DNA of 32,942 bases, from positions 1 to 32,942 of the forward strand of contig JAKSCP010000358.1 in assembly GCA_022360535.1 (NCBI GenBank). The letters run 5' to 3'. The stretch comes from Pseudomonadales bacterium. GTDB taxonomy: Bacteria; Pseudomonadota; Gammaproteobacteria; Pseudomonadales; Pseudohongiellaceae. Positions within the stretch are counted from its first letter, which is position 1, and every line of letters starts with the position of its first letter. Both the position numbers and the translations under genes were made by a program. The notes beneath the pieces are model-generated. The model was given only the letters and a program-made list of their open reading frames with translations. It was not told the DNA's origin and did not search any database. This document shows, one piece after another, positions 9,998 through 19,113 of the stretch.

Positions 9998-10216
9998 ATG
10001 GTAGTCACAATTACCTATTGCACGGCCTGAAACTATCGGCCCGAAGCGGACCGTGTGTCTGCAGAGATTGCGGCAGCTGTGAACGTAGTCCCTGAGTTAA
10101 TTGGTGGCGGGGGAGGCGTCTTCGATGTTGTCGTCGATGGCAACACTGTGTTCTCCAAATTTTCTGAAAATCGCTTTCCCAGGCAAGGTGAAATCGCTGC
10201 GATTTTGGGCAAGTAG
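9998..10216 (+). CDS. Putative SelW/Rdx-family selenoprotein with in-frame TGA (codon 11, 10028-10030) read as Sec: MVVTITYCTAUNYRPEADRVSAEIAAAVNVVPELIGGGGGVFDVVVDGNTVFSKFSENRFPRQGEIAAILGK
   Basis: Hand translation: 72 residues if TGA is Sec; N-terminal beta strand plus CxxU, then GGxFDVxVDGxxVFSK...RFPRQGEI matching the SelT/SelW/SelH (Rdx) pattern. GGAGA Shine-Dalgarno-like sequence at 9985-9989. Missing from the ORF track because of the TGA. Confidence 0.82.
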
Positions 10217-10301
10217 TAAGACCAATCTGGCTTTGACTCTCGCGGTCGATGCGCGAAATAATTGGCTGTTAATGGATTAGGAATTCGGCGGGTCATTTTT
10301 T

Positions 10302-10937
10302 TTGGTTACTAGCATCATTGCCATCACTGGCCCTTCAGGCTCCGGTAAGACCTCCCTGGCGCAGGTACTACGTCAAGAATTACAGATTTCCTTTCCAGGT
10401 CTTGGAATAGAAATCCTGGCCGAAGATTCTTATTACCACGATCTGGCCGATCTCTCGATGCAGGAAAGGGAGCAGGTGAATTTCGATCATCCCTCGGCGC
10501 TGGAACACGATCTACTGCTGACTCATTTGCGTGAACTCAAGGCAGGGGCTGCGGTGGATGTGCCGAACTACGACTACACACGACACACGCGACACGTACA
10601 TACTCGCCCTTTAGAGCCCACCAAGTTACTTATTGTCGAAGGCATACTGTTATTGAGTCACGCGCAGCTACGGGGCGAGTTTGACCTGCGATTGTTTATC
10701 GACACACCTCTCGACGTCTGTCTTTCACGTCGAATGGCGCGCGATGCCGCTGAACGCGGACGCAGCCCGGAATCAATAGAACAACAGTTTGCAAAAACGG
10801 TGATTCCCATGTTTCATGAGCACATCGCACCCACACGCGATCATGCTCATCTGGTTTTGTCAGGTGAGGAGACGCCGCAAGATCTCAGCCGACAGGTGCA
10901 ACTAGAATTAAAGCAACGAGGCTATCTGGAAAGATAG
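10302..10937 (+). CDS. udk: Uridine kinase, TTG start after an 8-T run
   Basis: P-loop [72 protein letters not shown]. Confidence 0.92.
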   Translation: MVTSIIAITGPSGSGKTSLAQVLRQELQISFPGLGIEILAEDSYYHDLADLSMQEREQVNFDHPSALEHDLLLTHLRELKAGAAVDVPNYDYTRHTRHVHTRPLEPTKLLIVEGILLLSHAQLRGEFDLRLFIDTPLDVCLSRRMARDAAERGRSPESIEQQFAKTVIPMFHEHIAPTRDHAHLVLSGEETPQDLSRQVQLELKQRGYLER

Positions 10938-10956
10938 CGGTAGGGGAAACACACAC

Positions 10957-12177
10957 ATGGATTCTTTGGTTAGCCTGTTCGGCATCCTGGTTCTGTTTGG
11001 TATTGCTTACGGACTTTCCGCCAAGCGCAGCTTTGTTAACTGGCGCACAGTCGGCTTCGCCTTGCTTTTGCAGTTCACTCTTGGGGGTATTGCCTTGTAC
11101 CTGCCAGTTGGTGTTGCAGTGTTGGAAGCCATATCCAACGGTGTTGCCAGCGTGTTAGCCAATGCTCAGGATGGCATCGACTTCGTGTTTGGTCCGATTG
11201 GTGCTTTTGAAGTCGGTTTTATTTTTGCTTTCCATGTCTTGCCCGTAATCGTGTTCTTTTCATCATTGGTATCGGTGCTGTACTACCTGGGCATCATGGG
11301 TTGGCTGATTCGAGTAATCGGTGGCGGATTGCAGAAGTTATTGAAAACCAGTCAACCAGAATCCATGTCTGCCACTGCCAATATTTTTGTCGGGCAAACC
11401 GAAGCGCCATTGGTGGTGCGTCCTTATATAGCAACCATGACCCGATCAGAGCTGTTCGCCATTATGGTGGGCGGTATGTCTACGGTGGCCGGGTCGGTGT
11501 TGGCCGGGTATGTGCTGCTGGGCGTTGAGATCCAGTATTTGTTGGCAGCCAGCTTTATGGCCGCCCCAGGTGGTTTCCTGATGGCCAAACTGTTGCTTCC
11601 CGAATCGGAGAAGGTTCAGAGTGAAGAAGAGGAGTTCAAGCTCGAGTTTGAAAACCACGTAAATGTAATTGACGCAGCGGCTTCTGGTGCAAGCAGCGGT
11701 ATGTCATTAGCCTTGAATGTGGGGGCTATGGTGCTGGCTTTTGTTGGATTGATTGCTCTTTTGAATACTGTGCTTGCCTGGATGGGAGGGATGATAGGTT
11801 TCGATTCTCTTTCTCTTCAGCTTATTCTTGGCTATGTGTTTCAACCTCTGGCCTTCGCGATTGGAATTCCTTGGGAAGAAACTCGCTTGGCGGGCAGTCT
11901 GATTGGACAGAAGTTGGTGTTCAATGAGTTCGTTGCCTTCGTGGAATTCACGTCCCAAATGGAAGTGATGAGCGAACGCGCTCAGGCGATTGTGACATTT
12001 GCACTCTGCGGCTTTGCCAATTTCTCATCCATAGGGATTGTGTTAGGTGGAATTGGCATGATGGCACCGAATCGACGCGGTGATATTGCAGAGTTAGGAT
12101 TGCGGGCTGTCTTCGCTGGATTCATGGCGAATCTAATGAGCGCTGCGATTGCCGGGTTTTTTCTATCTTTAGGCTAA
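10957..12177 (+). CDS. nupC: NupC/CNT family nucleoside transporter
   Basis: Hydrophobic ~406 aa; [73 protein letters not shown] characteristic of CNT. Confidence 0.94.
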   Translation: MDSLVSLFGILVLFGIAYGLSAKRSFVNWRTVGFALLLQFTLGGIALYLPVGVAVLEAISNGVASVLANAQDGIDFVFGPIGAFEVGFIFAFHVLPVIVFFSSLVSVLYYLGIMGWLIRVIGGGLQKLLKTSQPESMSATANIFVGQTEAPLVVRPYIATMTRSELFAIMVGGMSTVAGSVLAGYVLLGVEIQYLLAASFMAAPGGFLMAKLLLPESEKVQSEEEEFKLEFENHVNVIDAAASGASSGMSLALNVGAMVLAFVGLIALLNTVLAWMGGMIGFDSLSLQLILGYVFQPLAFAIGIPWEETRLAGSLIGQKLVFNEFVAFVEFTSQMEVMSERAQAIVTFALCGFANFSSIGIVLGGIGMMAPNRRGDIAELGLRAVFAGFMANLMSAAIAGFFLSLG

Positions 12178-12189
12178 GCGACGGCTTAG
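12174..12189. terminator. Possible bidirectional hairpin CTAAGC-gacg-GCTTAG between convergent nupC and oxygenase genes
   Basis: 6-bp perfect stem, 4-nt loop, overlaps both stop codons; short T/A-rich flank only. Confidence 0.35.
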
Positions 12190-13121
12190 ATTTTAGTCAG
12201 GCCAATTTCTTCCAGACGCTGATTCAAAAACTCCCCAGCCGTAATCGGTGGATACTTTGGGCCAGTTCGGCCTTCACATTGCGGTAAGCAATTGAGGCTG
12301 GCGGCGCTGTGGGGATGCAAAAAGAAGGGCATTGAATACCGGGAGGTGTCTTGTCTTTCCGGATTGACCACCCGATGCACCGTGGAAGGTAACACGTCGT
12401 TAGTGAGTCGTGACATCATGTCGCCAGTATCCAAAACGATTTCTTCTTCATTGCTGATCACGGGCATCCAGTTGCCGTCTTTATCCAACAGTTCAAGCCC
12501 GGAATCGGTTGCGCCAACGAGTAGGGTAAGTAAGTTGATATCGGCGTGGGCGGCCGCTCGCATGGAGTTGGACGTGTCCAGGCCCTCAATGCTTGGGTAG
12601 TGGAGGATGCGACAGATCGAATTACCATCGGTTACCATGTCGCGGAAAAATTCTTTTTCCAACCCCATAGCTTCACCGAGCGCTTCCAGCATAGTTTTCC
12701 CAAGAGTTTCCAGGTCGCGATAGAGTGTCTGAAACACTTCTTTGAATTCTGGTAATTCGCTTGGCCAGACATTGGGTGGATACTCATCGATGTAGGGGCT
12801 GGATGCATCCACGTCTTGACCTACGTGCCAAAACTCTTTCAGATCTGCATGGGGATTGCCTTTGGCATTTTCTCTGCCAAAGGAAGTGTAGCCACGGGCG
12901 CCGCCTTTGCCACTGTCGTATTGCAGTTTCGTGTCCAAGGGTAGCTCGAAGAACTCTTTGGCTAATTGGTAAGCGCGATCCAATTGCTCTCGCTTAATGC
13001 TGTGGTCTCGTAGTACGACGAAGCCATACTCTTTCAAACCAACATGTAAGTCATTGATGAAGCGGTCCCGGTTGGGGCCATTCAGATCACTCATGCTGAG
13101 ACGTTTGATTGCATTACTCAT
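12186..13121 (-). CDS. Isopenicillin N synthase-like 2-oxoglutarate/Fe(II)-dependent oxygenase
   Basis: HAD...H facial triad (AAAHADINLLTLL; STVHRVVNP) and RYSMPFF (RxS) motif, N-terminal GFVVLRDH DIOX_N-like region. Confidence 0.9.
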   Translation of the reverse strand: MSNAIKRLSMSDLNGPNRDRFINDLHVGLKEYGFVVLRDHSIKREQLDRAYQLAKEFFELPLDTKLQYDSGKGGARGYTSFGRENAKGNPHADLKEFWHVGQDVDASSPYIDEYPPNVWPSELPEFKEVFQTLYRDLETLGKTMLEALGEAMGLEKEFFRDMVTDGNSICRILHYPSIEGLDTSNSMRAAAHADINLLTLLVGATDSGLELLDKDGNWMPVISNEEEIVLDTGDMMSRLTNDVLPSTVHRVVNPERQDTSRYSMPFFLHPHSAASLNCLPQCEGRTGPKYPPITAGEFLNQRLEEIGLTKI

Positions 13122-13126
13122 GGCAT

Positions 13127-13549
13127 TCAGCCCTTGTTCCCATTTAATGAAAACGCTTTGGGAATTAGATCGGCGCTGTTGGCCAGTACTTCGGATTCCG
13201 AATCACAGAAACTCAACACAGTGGCATCCCTGGCAAATTCACTGATGACCTGACGGCAGGCTCCGCAGGGAGTGCTTGGCTCAGCAGTAGGTGTGTACAC
13301 CACAACCTCATGAATCTCCGTGGCGCCTTCACCAATAGCTGTGCAAATAGCGGAGCGCTCTGCACATTGGGTGAGTCCGTAGGATCCGTTTTCAACATTA
13401 ACTCCGGTATACACCCTGCCACGTTCGTCCCGCACTGCGGCGGCTACACGAAATCCACTGTAGGGTGCATAACTGTTTTGCAAGGCCTCGCGGGCACGTT
13501 GTTTCAGGTCTTCCACTCTGGTCTTCTCAAGCGCGGCCATAATCGGCAC
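13127..13549 (-). CDS. cdd: Cytidine deaminase
   Basis: SYAPYSGFRVAAAV, GVNVENGSYGLTQCAERSAI, TPCGACRQVISEF zinc-binding motifs. Confidence 0.95.
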   Translation of the reverse strand: MPIMAALEKTRVEDLKQRAREALQNSYAPYSGFRVAAAVRDERGRVYTGVNVENGSYGLTQCAERSAICTAIGEGATEIHEVVVYTPTAEPSTPCGACRQVISEFARDATVLSFCDSESEVLANSADLIPKAFSLNGNKG

Positions 13550-13591
13550 GGCCGGCTATTATCGCCGGAGCGGGCGGAAGAGTCATGTATT

Positions 13592-15298
13592 CTATGCCGG
13601 GTTTTTCTGCATGTGGTGACGTGGATCAACAGGCTTCATCAGGGCATTGCTGACCAGTGCAATCCCTAACAGCAGGGCCATCAAGATCATGGTGGAGTTG
13701 TAAAGGCTACTGGTGGGATCAGTCGTGCCAGGTGGCGCAATTTCCATAAGCCGGGCTATGGTGACGGTATTCTGGGCGACCAGTTCATCCAATTGTGTAA
13801 TGGGGGCGCCGAATTGCGCTTGAAAATCATTAGCATCGATACTGGTCGCTAGCTCATTGATGGCAGTGGTTACGGAATTTTGCCGTAGTGAGGTGATTGC
13901 TAATGGGCCAAGTACACCGGCTGTACTCCAGGCGGTCAGTAAGCGACCATGAATGCCACCCACGTAGCGGGTTCCGAATATATCTGCAAGATAGGCGGGG
14001 ATAGTGGCAAACCCGCCACCGTACATGGTGAAGATAATCATCGTGGCTGCATAAAAATAAACCAGCCAGACTACTGAAGGGCTAACGCTTACCTGCTGCG
14101 CAGTCCATGGAATGGACAGGTATAACAGAATGCCCAGTACAAAAAACACCCAATAGGTATTGCGACGACCAATATAGTCCGATGCACTAGCCCAGATGAA
14201 ACGTCCAACCATGTTGAATGCGCTGATCATAACCACATAGGTTGCAGCAAACGCAGTATCCACAACTTGTGGCAGAGAAGAGCCAAAGATCTCCGTGATC
14301 ATGGTGCGGGCGACCCCCAACACACCAATGCCTGCGGTGACATTCAGGCATAAGACGATCCATAACTGATAAAACTGCGGCGTCTTTAATGCCTGATCGA
14401 TATCTACATCGTGGGCGGTGATCAGGCCGCCGCGTTCTGCGACCGTTGGTTCTTCCCAGCCTTCCGGTTTCCAGTCCGGCGCCGGCAGACGATAGGAAAA
14501 TGCCGCGATTAGCATCACCACCAGATAAATCAGGCCAATCACCAGAAAGGCTTCTGCTACACCTGCGGCACCGGTATCCACGACGTATACGCCTTCGGGT
14601 CCAGCTATGGTCATGTCGCGAACTTCTGTGGCGCCTACGACAACGACTTCTCTTAACTCACCGGCAATATCGGCGAAGCGTCTTCCTGCCTGGGTAATCA
14701 GTTGCACCTGATCCTGAGTGCCCAAATACTCAGGTGCCTGATAAAACAGGCGAATAAAATACTCCTTTATCGGCGTACCGATCATGGCGCCACCACCGAA
14801 ACCCATGATGGCCATTCCTGCGGCCATGCCTCTTCTGTCGGGAAACCAGCGAATCAGCGTACTAACGGGAGAGACGTAACCCAGCCCCAGACCACAACCT
14901 CCGATAACGCCGTAGCCAAGATAGAGTAACCAAAGCTGATGGGTCATGATGCCAGCTGCGCCAACCAGATAACCGCCGCCCCAGCAACAGGCTGATACAA
15001 CTCCAACTTTGCGCGGTCCCACTTCCTCTAACCATTTGCCAGCGAAGGCAGCGGCCAATCCCAGAAACACGATGGCAACGGTAAATACCCAGACCACTTC
15101 GCTAAGACTCCAGTCATCGGCGGCACTGGTGACCACGCCATGCACACGAATTAGTGAAGGGTTATAGATACTCCAGGCGTAAACTGAGCCGATGCAAAGA
15201 TGAATGGCAATTGAAGCGAGGGGGACGCGCCAGCGGTTATAACCCGGCGCAGCAATGATGCGTTCCTTGGCGAGAAGCCCTGTCATGATACTGTTCAA
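13592..15298 (-). CDS. OFA-type (oxalate/formate antiporter-like) MFS transporter
   Basis: Large polytopic protein; LCIGSVYAWSIYNPSL, GGCGLGLGYVSPVSTLIRWFPDRRGMAAGMAIMGFGGGAMIG, FTMYGGGFATIPAYLADIFGTRYVGGIHG. Confidence 0.88.
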   Translation of the reverse strand: MNSIMTGLLAKERIIAAPGYNRWRVPLASIAIHLCIGSVYAWSIYNPSLIRVHGVVTSAADDWSLSEVVWVFTVAIVFLGLAAAFAGKWLEEVGPRKVGVVSACCWGGGYLVGAAGIMTHQLWLLYLGYGVIGGCGLGLGYVSPVSTLIRWFPDRRGMAAGMAIMGFGGGAMIGTPIKEYFIRLFYQAPEYLGTQDQVQLITQAGRRFADIAGELREVVVVGATEVRDMTIAGPEGVYVVDTGAAGVAEAFLVIGLIYLVVMLIAAFSYRLPAPDWKPEGWEEPTVAERGGLITAHDVDIDQALKTPQFYQLWIVLCLNVTAGIGVLGVARTMITEIFGSSLPQVVDTAFAATYVVMISAFNMVGRFIWASASDYIGRRNTYWVFFVLGILLYLSIPWTAQQVSVSPSVVWLVYFYAATMIIFTMYGGGFATIPAYLADIFGTRYVGGIHGRLLTAWSTAGVLGPLAITSLRQNSVTTAINELATSIDANDFQAQFGAPITQLDELVAQNTVTIARLMEIAPPGTTDPTSSLYNSTMILMALLLGIALVSNALMKPVDPRHHMQKNPA

Positions 15299-15495
15299 TA
15301 TTATTGTTATTGTGCGGGCTTAAGCTAACCCATTCGGCAGTCGCTGTATACTCTGCGCCGCCGAGGCCGAAAGTCTCACTTAGTCGCCAACAGTGGGGTC
15401 GTGTATGTCGGCTAGCTACTCAACAGGTCAGAAAACTCTGCTTTGGTTGCTGGCAATCAACCTTTTCTGAAACGGATGATGCAGGTATCCCATAT

Positions 15496-15942
15496 TCACT
15501 CGAAAGCGGTATGGTGGATTGTCATCCCTGCGAACATGGCGAGTACGAATAAAAATACATTTCCATCAAGGGAAATCAGGGAAGTAATTGCCGGACCAGG
15601 GCAGAATCCTGCAAGACCCCAACCCATTCCAAAAAGCATGGCACCTAGCAAAAGCTTTGCGTCGATATCGGTACGAGTGGGTAAATAAAAGCGAGTCTCG
15701 AATAGGGGGCGTTCAGATTTTGTAGTGAACTGAAAACCGGGTATGGATACCCCAAGACCTGCGGCCATCACCAGCAGCAGACTTGGATCCCAGTTGCCAA
15801 AGAAATCCAGAAAGCCTATCACCTTGGCTGGGTTGGTCATGCCAGAAATCGTCAAACCCAAGCCAAACAACGCACCTGCTATAAGTAATGAAAGCGCGGT
15901 TTGAATGGGTATGGAACCGGGAGCAGCGACGTTTTCAGACAT
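15496..15942 (-). CDS. YeeE/YedE-like sulfur-compound transporter component (half 2)
   Basis: GALFGLGLTISGMTNPAKVIGFLDFFGNWDPSLLLVMAAGL and GMGWGLAGFCPGPA (conserved Cys in CPGPA). Confidence 0.88.
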   Translation of the reverse strand: MSENVAAPGSIPIQTALSLLIAGALFGLGLTISGMTNPAKVIGFLDFFGNWDPSLLLVMAAGLGVSIPGFQFTTKSERPLFETRFYLPTRTDIDAKLLLGAMLFGMGWGLAGFCPGPAITSLISLDGNVFLFVLAMFAGMTIHHTAFE

Positions 15943-16351
15943 GGCTTGTCACAAACACAGTCAGCACACCTGACAGGATAAAAACGGAAGTAGCGAGAAA
16001 AGAACGTTTGGAAAACCTGGCGATTCCGCAGATTCCGTGCCCACTAGTACATCCACTCCCTAGGCGAGTACCGAAACCCACCAATAATCCAGCCACTATG
16101 GTGGTGAGAGGCGAAGACTGAATCTGAATATCCATCGAGCCCTGGTTAAAGAGTAAGTACACGAGTCCGCCAGTGAGCATTCCTCCAAGGAAGAGCAATC
16201 GCCACGCGACATCGGCTCGCTTGGGAAACAAAGCGCCGGCAACTATCCCGCTGATACCGGCGATACGGCCAGTTGTCCACAGAGTGAGACTGGCAGCCAC
16301 ACCTATCAACAATCCTCCAAGAACGGCGCTGACGGGTGTGAAGTTTTCCAT
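15935..16351 (-). CDS. YeeE/YedE-like sulfur-compound transporter component (half 1)
   Basis: GGLLIGVAASLTLWTTGRIAGISGI, GFGTRLGSGCTSGHGICGIARFSKRS; 8-nt overlap with the downstream half. Confidence 0.9.
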   Translation of the reverse strand: MENFTPVSAVLGGLLIGVAASLTLWTTGRIAGISGIVAGALFPKRADVAWRLLFLGGMLTGGLVYLLFNQGSMDIQIQSSPLTTIVAGLLVGFGTRLGSGCTSGHGICGIARFSKRSFLATSVFILSGVLTVFVTSHV

Positions 16352-16357
16352 TCGAGC

Positions 16358-17107
16358 CTAACCTTGGGGGCTCTCGGTCATTTGTTGGCAGTACTTTTCC
16401 ATGTGCTCAGGAAGGTCGCTGGGACACTCGCCACAGAGTCGATTACCGGGCACCGCATATTCGATAAAGGTCGGGTGGGGCAGATCGAGTTTGGCCATGG
16501 TTTGCACGAACTCTTCTTCGCTGGTGGATTCATTGATACGAGGGTTTCGTGCTCGTTCCTGCGCGATTGATGAGACGAATCTGCCGTTGTAGTCATGCCC
16601 CGGATAAACCAGCGTTTCCTCGGGTAAGGTATACAGAATTTCACTGATGCTTCTATAGAGCTGCACACTGTTACCATTCTGAAAATCTGTTCGTCCACAG
16701 CCGTCTATCAGCAGGCAGTCACCGGTAAACAGTTTGTTATCAATTAAAAAGCAAAAGTGATCATCAGTATGCCCGGGTGTGTGAAGGGGCATGATGTTGA
16801 TATTCCCCACCTGTAAAGAGTTTCTGTCATTAATCTGTACGTCGGCGCAAGACAGATCGTCGATTGCCGGGAAGGCGATCTGGCAGCCTACTGCTTGCCG
16901 TAGATGCAGGGCGGCAGTGATATGGTCCGCATGCACATGGGTTTCCAGTGTCATGTGTAGCTGAAGTCCGAGATCTTTGAGCAGGGCAAGATCTCGCTCC
17001 ATGGTTGGCACTACTGGATCAATCAGCGCTGCTTTCCCGGTATCTTCGCAACCGATCAAGTAGGTGTAGGTGCTGGAGATTGGCTCAAAGAGCTGTTTGA
17101 AAATCAT
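16358..17107 (-). CDS. MBL-fold metallo-hydrolase, persulfide dioxygenase (ETHE1/Blh)-like
   Basis: ETHVHADHITAALHLR, PLHTPGHTDDHFCFLID, FTGDCLLIDGCGRTDFQNG, VYPGHDYNGR; next to YeeE/YedE genes. Confidence 0.92.
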   Translation of the reverse strand: MIFKQLFEPISSTYTYLIGCEDTGKAALIDPVVPTMERDLALLKDLGLQLHMTLETHVHADHITAALHLRQAVGCQIAFPAIDDLSCADVQINDRNSLQVGNINIMPLHTPGHTDDHFCFLIDNKLFTGDCLLIDGCGRTDFQNGNSVQLYRSISEILYTLPEETLVYPGHDYNGRFVSSIAQERARNPRINESTSEEEFVQTMAKLDLPHPTFIEYAVPGNRLCGECPSDLPEHMEKYCQQMTESPQG

Positions 17108-17262
17108 CGATAAAACCTCATAGGATCATAGGTTTCATGTTAAATCGAGATTCCAGACTTCTGAAGAGCGCGAGCGCTTATCTTGGCACTAGATTGATCT
17201 TACGCAATAACTTCTGTCGATTTGGAGACAGCTGCGCCTGGCTCGGCCAGATATTGGATAAA

Positions 17263-17290
17263 AAAACGGCCTCTGATCAGAGGCCGTTTT
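17263..17290 (-). terminator. Intrinsic terminator (perfect palindrome AAAACGGCCTCTGATCAGAGGCCGTTTT)
   Basis: 28-bp perfect palindrome flanked by A/T runs, just downstream of the minus-strand cytochrome gene stop; could act bidirectionally. Confidence 0.85.
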
Positions 17291-17306
17291 CATGGGTGCT
17301 GATTTG

Positions 17307-17843
17307 CTAGAGCAGGTGACTCTGATCGATAAATCCGTCGGCATTTGGCATCTCTATATTCGGAAGAGTCTCAGCGTTCAGGACTTCATCCTCACCAACG
17401 ATGCCGTTGAGATACAACACGTAAGCCACCACCTGATAGACCTCCTCATTAGAAAGCGACTTCGGGGCATCGGCTGGCATGGCGCGACGGACAAAGTCGA
17501 ATACCGTGCTGGCATAGGGCCAATAACTGCCGACGGTGCGCAGTGGTGTGCCTTCTGAATTCATATCGCCGCCGACGATGATGGTATTGCCAGAGACGCC
17601 TTCGCCGGTAAGAGCATGACAGGCAGCGCAACGTGCGTCATAAACTGCCTTGCCTTGACGAGCTGTGCCACTGCCTGCTGGAAAGCCATCCCCGTCTGGG
17701 CCAGCGATCAAATCGAATTCTGATAACTGGTCTTCTGTGACAGGAGTACCAAGTCCTACAGATTCCTGTGAGTTAACAGTCAGGTGCAGGTACGCAGTGC
17801 TGGCTATGGTCGCCATCATCAGATATTTCTTAAGCGTAGACAT
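17307..17843 (-). CDS. c-type cytochrome, sulfite dehydrogenase cytochrome subunit (SoxD/SorB-like)
   Basis: Signal-like N-terminus, CAACH heme motif (ARCAACHALTGEGV), distal Met region RRAMPADAPKSLSNEEVYQVVAYVLYLNG. Confidence 0.87.
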   Translation of the reverse strand: MSTLKKYLMMATIASTAYLHLTVNSQESVGLGTPVTEDQLSEFDLIAGPDGDGFPAGSGTARQGKAVYDARCAACHALTGEGVSGNTIIVGGDMNSEGTPLRTVGSYWPYASTVFDFVRRAMPADAPKSLSNEEVYQVVAYVLYLNGIVGEDEVLNAETLPNIEMPNADGFIDQSHLL

Positions 17844-19095
17844 TGCGCACCTCACCCGCGGAGTTAACCCCCCAACTTTGAATACAATGATTGTGGTAAG
17901 TGGTAATCAAACCTTTCTCCGCAATGATTGAGTCGCGGGTTGGCTGCACATTACCCAAGCTGTCCGTGGCTCGACTTTGTAAGACGGCATCGCCGCCATC
18001 CCATTCCCAGGGGATACTAAATCGGGTTAAGGACTTTTCGCTCTGATGGCTGTCGATCAGCGCATCCGCCCAGGTTCGGCCACCATCGGCACTCACTTCC
18101 ACCCGGCGAATGCTGCCAGAACCTGACCAGGCAATGCCGGTAACGCGATAGATGCCACGCTGATTTAACGACATTTGTCCGGAAGGAGATGTGATTAGCG
18201 ACTTGGTTCCCATTGGAAAGGTGAATTTCAGGCTGCTGCGGTCAGGCAAGGTATCGGTGTACTTGCTGGTTTCATCGCGGAAGTGAGGTGATTCATTAGT
18301 TAGCTTGAGTTGGGTTAGCCATTTCACGCTGGTGTTGCCTTCCCAACCGGGATTGAACAAGCGCATTGGATAACCTTGTCCTGGCATCACCGGCTCACCG
18401 TTCTGGAACAGAGCCACCATGGAGTCATCCATGGCTTTTCCGATTGGTACAGAACGGCCCATGCTGGCGGCGTCGGCGCCAACAGCTGCAACCCAATTTG
18501 CCTCTGGCAGCACACCTGCCTCATCCAGCAGGGTAGACAATGGAATGCCGGTCCACTCAGCGCAAGACACTAATCCATGCAGGCTCTGAGCGGTGCCATT
18601 AGGATCAGGATCGCGTTGCCTCAGTACCGCACCGCTGTTACCGGAACACTCCAGGAAATAAATCTTGCTCACCATGGGGTAGCGCAACAGGTCTTCATAA
18701 CTGAATACCAAAGGTTGGCGGACCAGTCCGTTGATGACCAATTTGTGTTGTGCGGGATCGATATCAGGAATGCCGGCATGGTGACGTTCGAAATGCAGTG
18801 CATTGGGTGTGATCGTTCCCTGTAGGTGCTGCAAGGGTGATCGGGATGCGCCACCGCCGGGATAAATGGGATTGGGATTGCCAGCCATGCGCATCATGTT
18901 TTCGGCATGGGGTGAGCGGCTGCCATAGGCGCTGGCGTTCGCACCTGGTGCCTTCGACCAGTCGGGAATCTGCAGGTCCTGTCCCAGAACTGTGTTGGCA
19001 ACAGCCATGCCGGCACCACCCAGGCCAAGACCCAGCAGATGGCGCCGATTGATTAGGCCGTTTCCAGCAACTTTTTCTAATTCTTGTTTCTTCAT
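17830..19095 (-). CDS. soxC: Sulfite dehydrogenase, molybdopterin oxidoreductase subunit (SoxC/SorA-like)
   Basis: Twin-Arg-like INRRHLLGLGLGGAGM; HHAGIPDIDPAQHKLVINGLV, YFLECSGNSGA (Moco Cys), GYPMRLFNPGWEGNTSVKWLTQLKL, RVEVSADGGRTW, Mo-co dimerisation-like C-terminus. Confidence 0.92.
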   Translation of the reverse strand: MKKQELEKVAGNGLINRRHLLGLGLGGAGMAVANTVLGQDLQIPDWSKAPGANASAYGSRSPHAENMMRMAGNPNPIYPGGGASRSPLQHLQGTITPNALHFERHHAGIPDIDPAQHKLVINGLVRQPLVFSYEDLLRYPMVSKIYFLECSGNSGAVLRQRDPDPNGTAQSLHGLVSCAEWTGIPLSTLLDEAGVLPEANWVAAVGADAASMGRSVPIGKAMDDSMVALFQNGEPVMPGQGYPMRLFNPGWEGNTSVKWLTQLKLTNESPHFRDETSKYTDTLPDRSSLKFTFPMGTKSLITSPSGQMSLNQRGIYRVTGIAWSGSGSIRRVEVSADGGRTWADALIDSHQSEKSLTRFSIPWEWDGGDAVLQSRATDSLGNVQPTRDSIIAEKGLITTYHNHCIQSWGVNSAGEVRNVYA

Positions 19096-19113
19096 GGCTG
19101 CTACTGAATACCT

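Noticed and set aside
10033-10296. Minus-strand ORF of 87 aa in the ORF track
   Set aside because: Low-complexity, no family resemblance, and antisense to the SelW-like coding frame.
15304-15688. Two short plus-strand ORFs upstream of/overlapping the YeeE/YedE gene
   Set aside because: No conserved motif; considered as a possible missing sulfur regulator but no HTH is visible.
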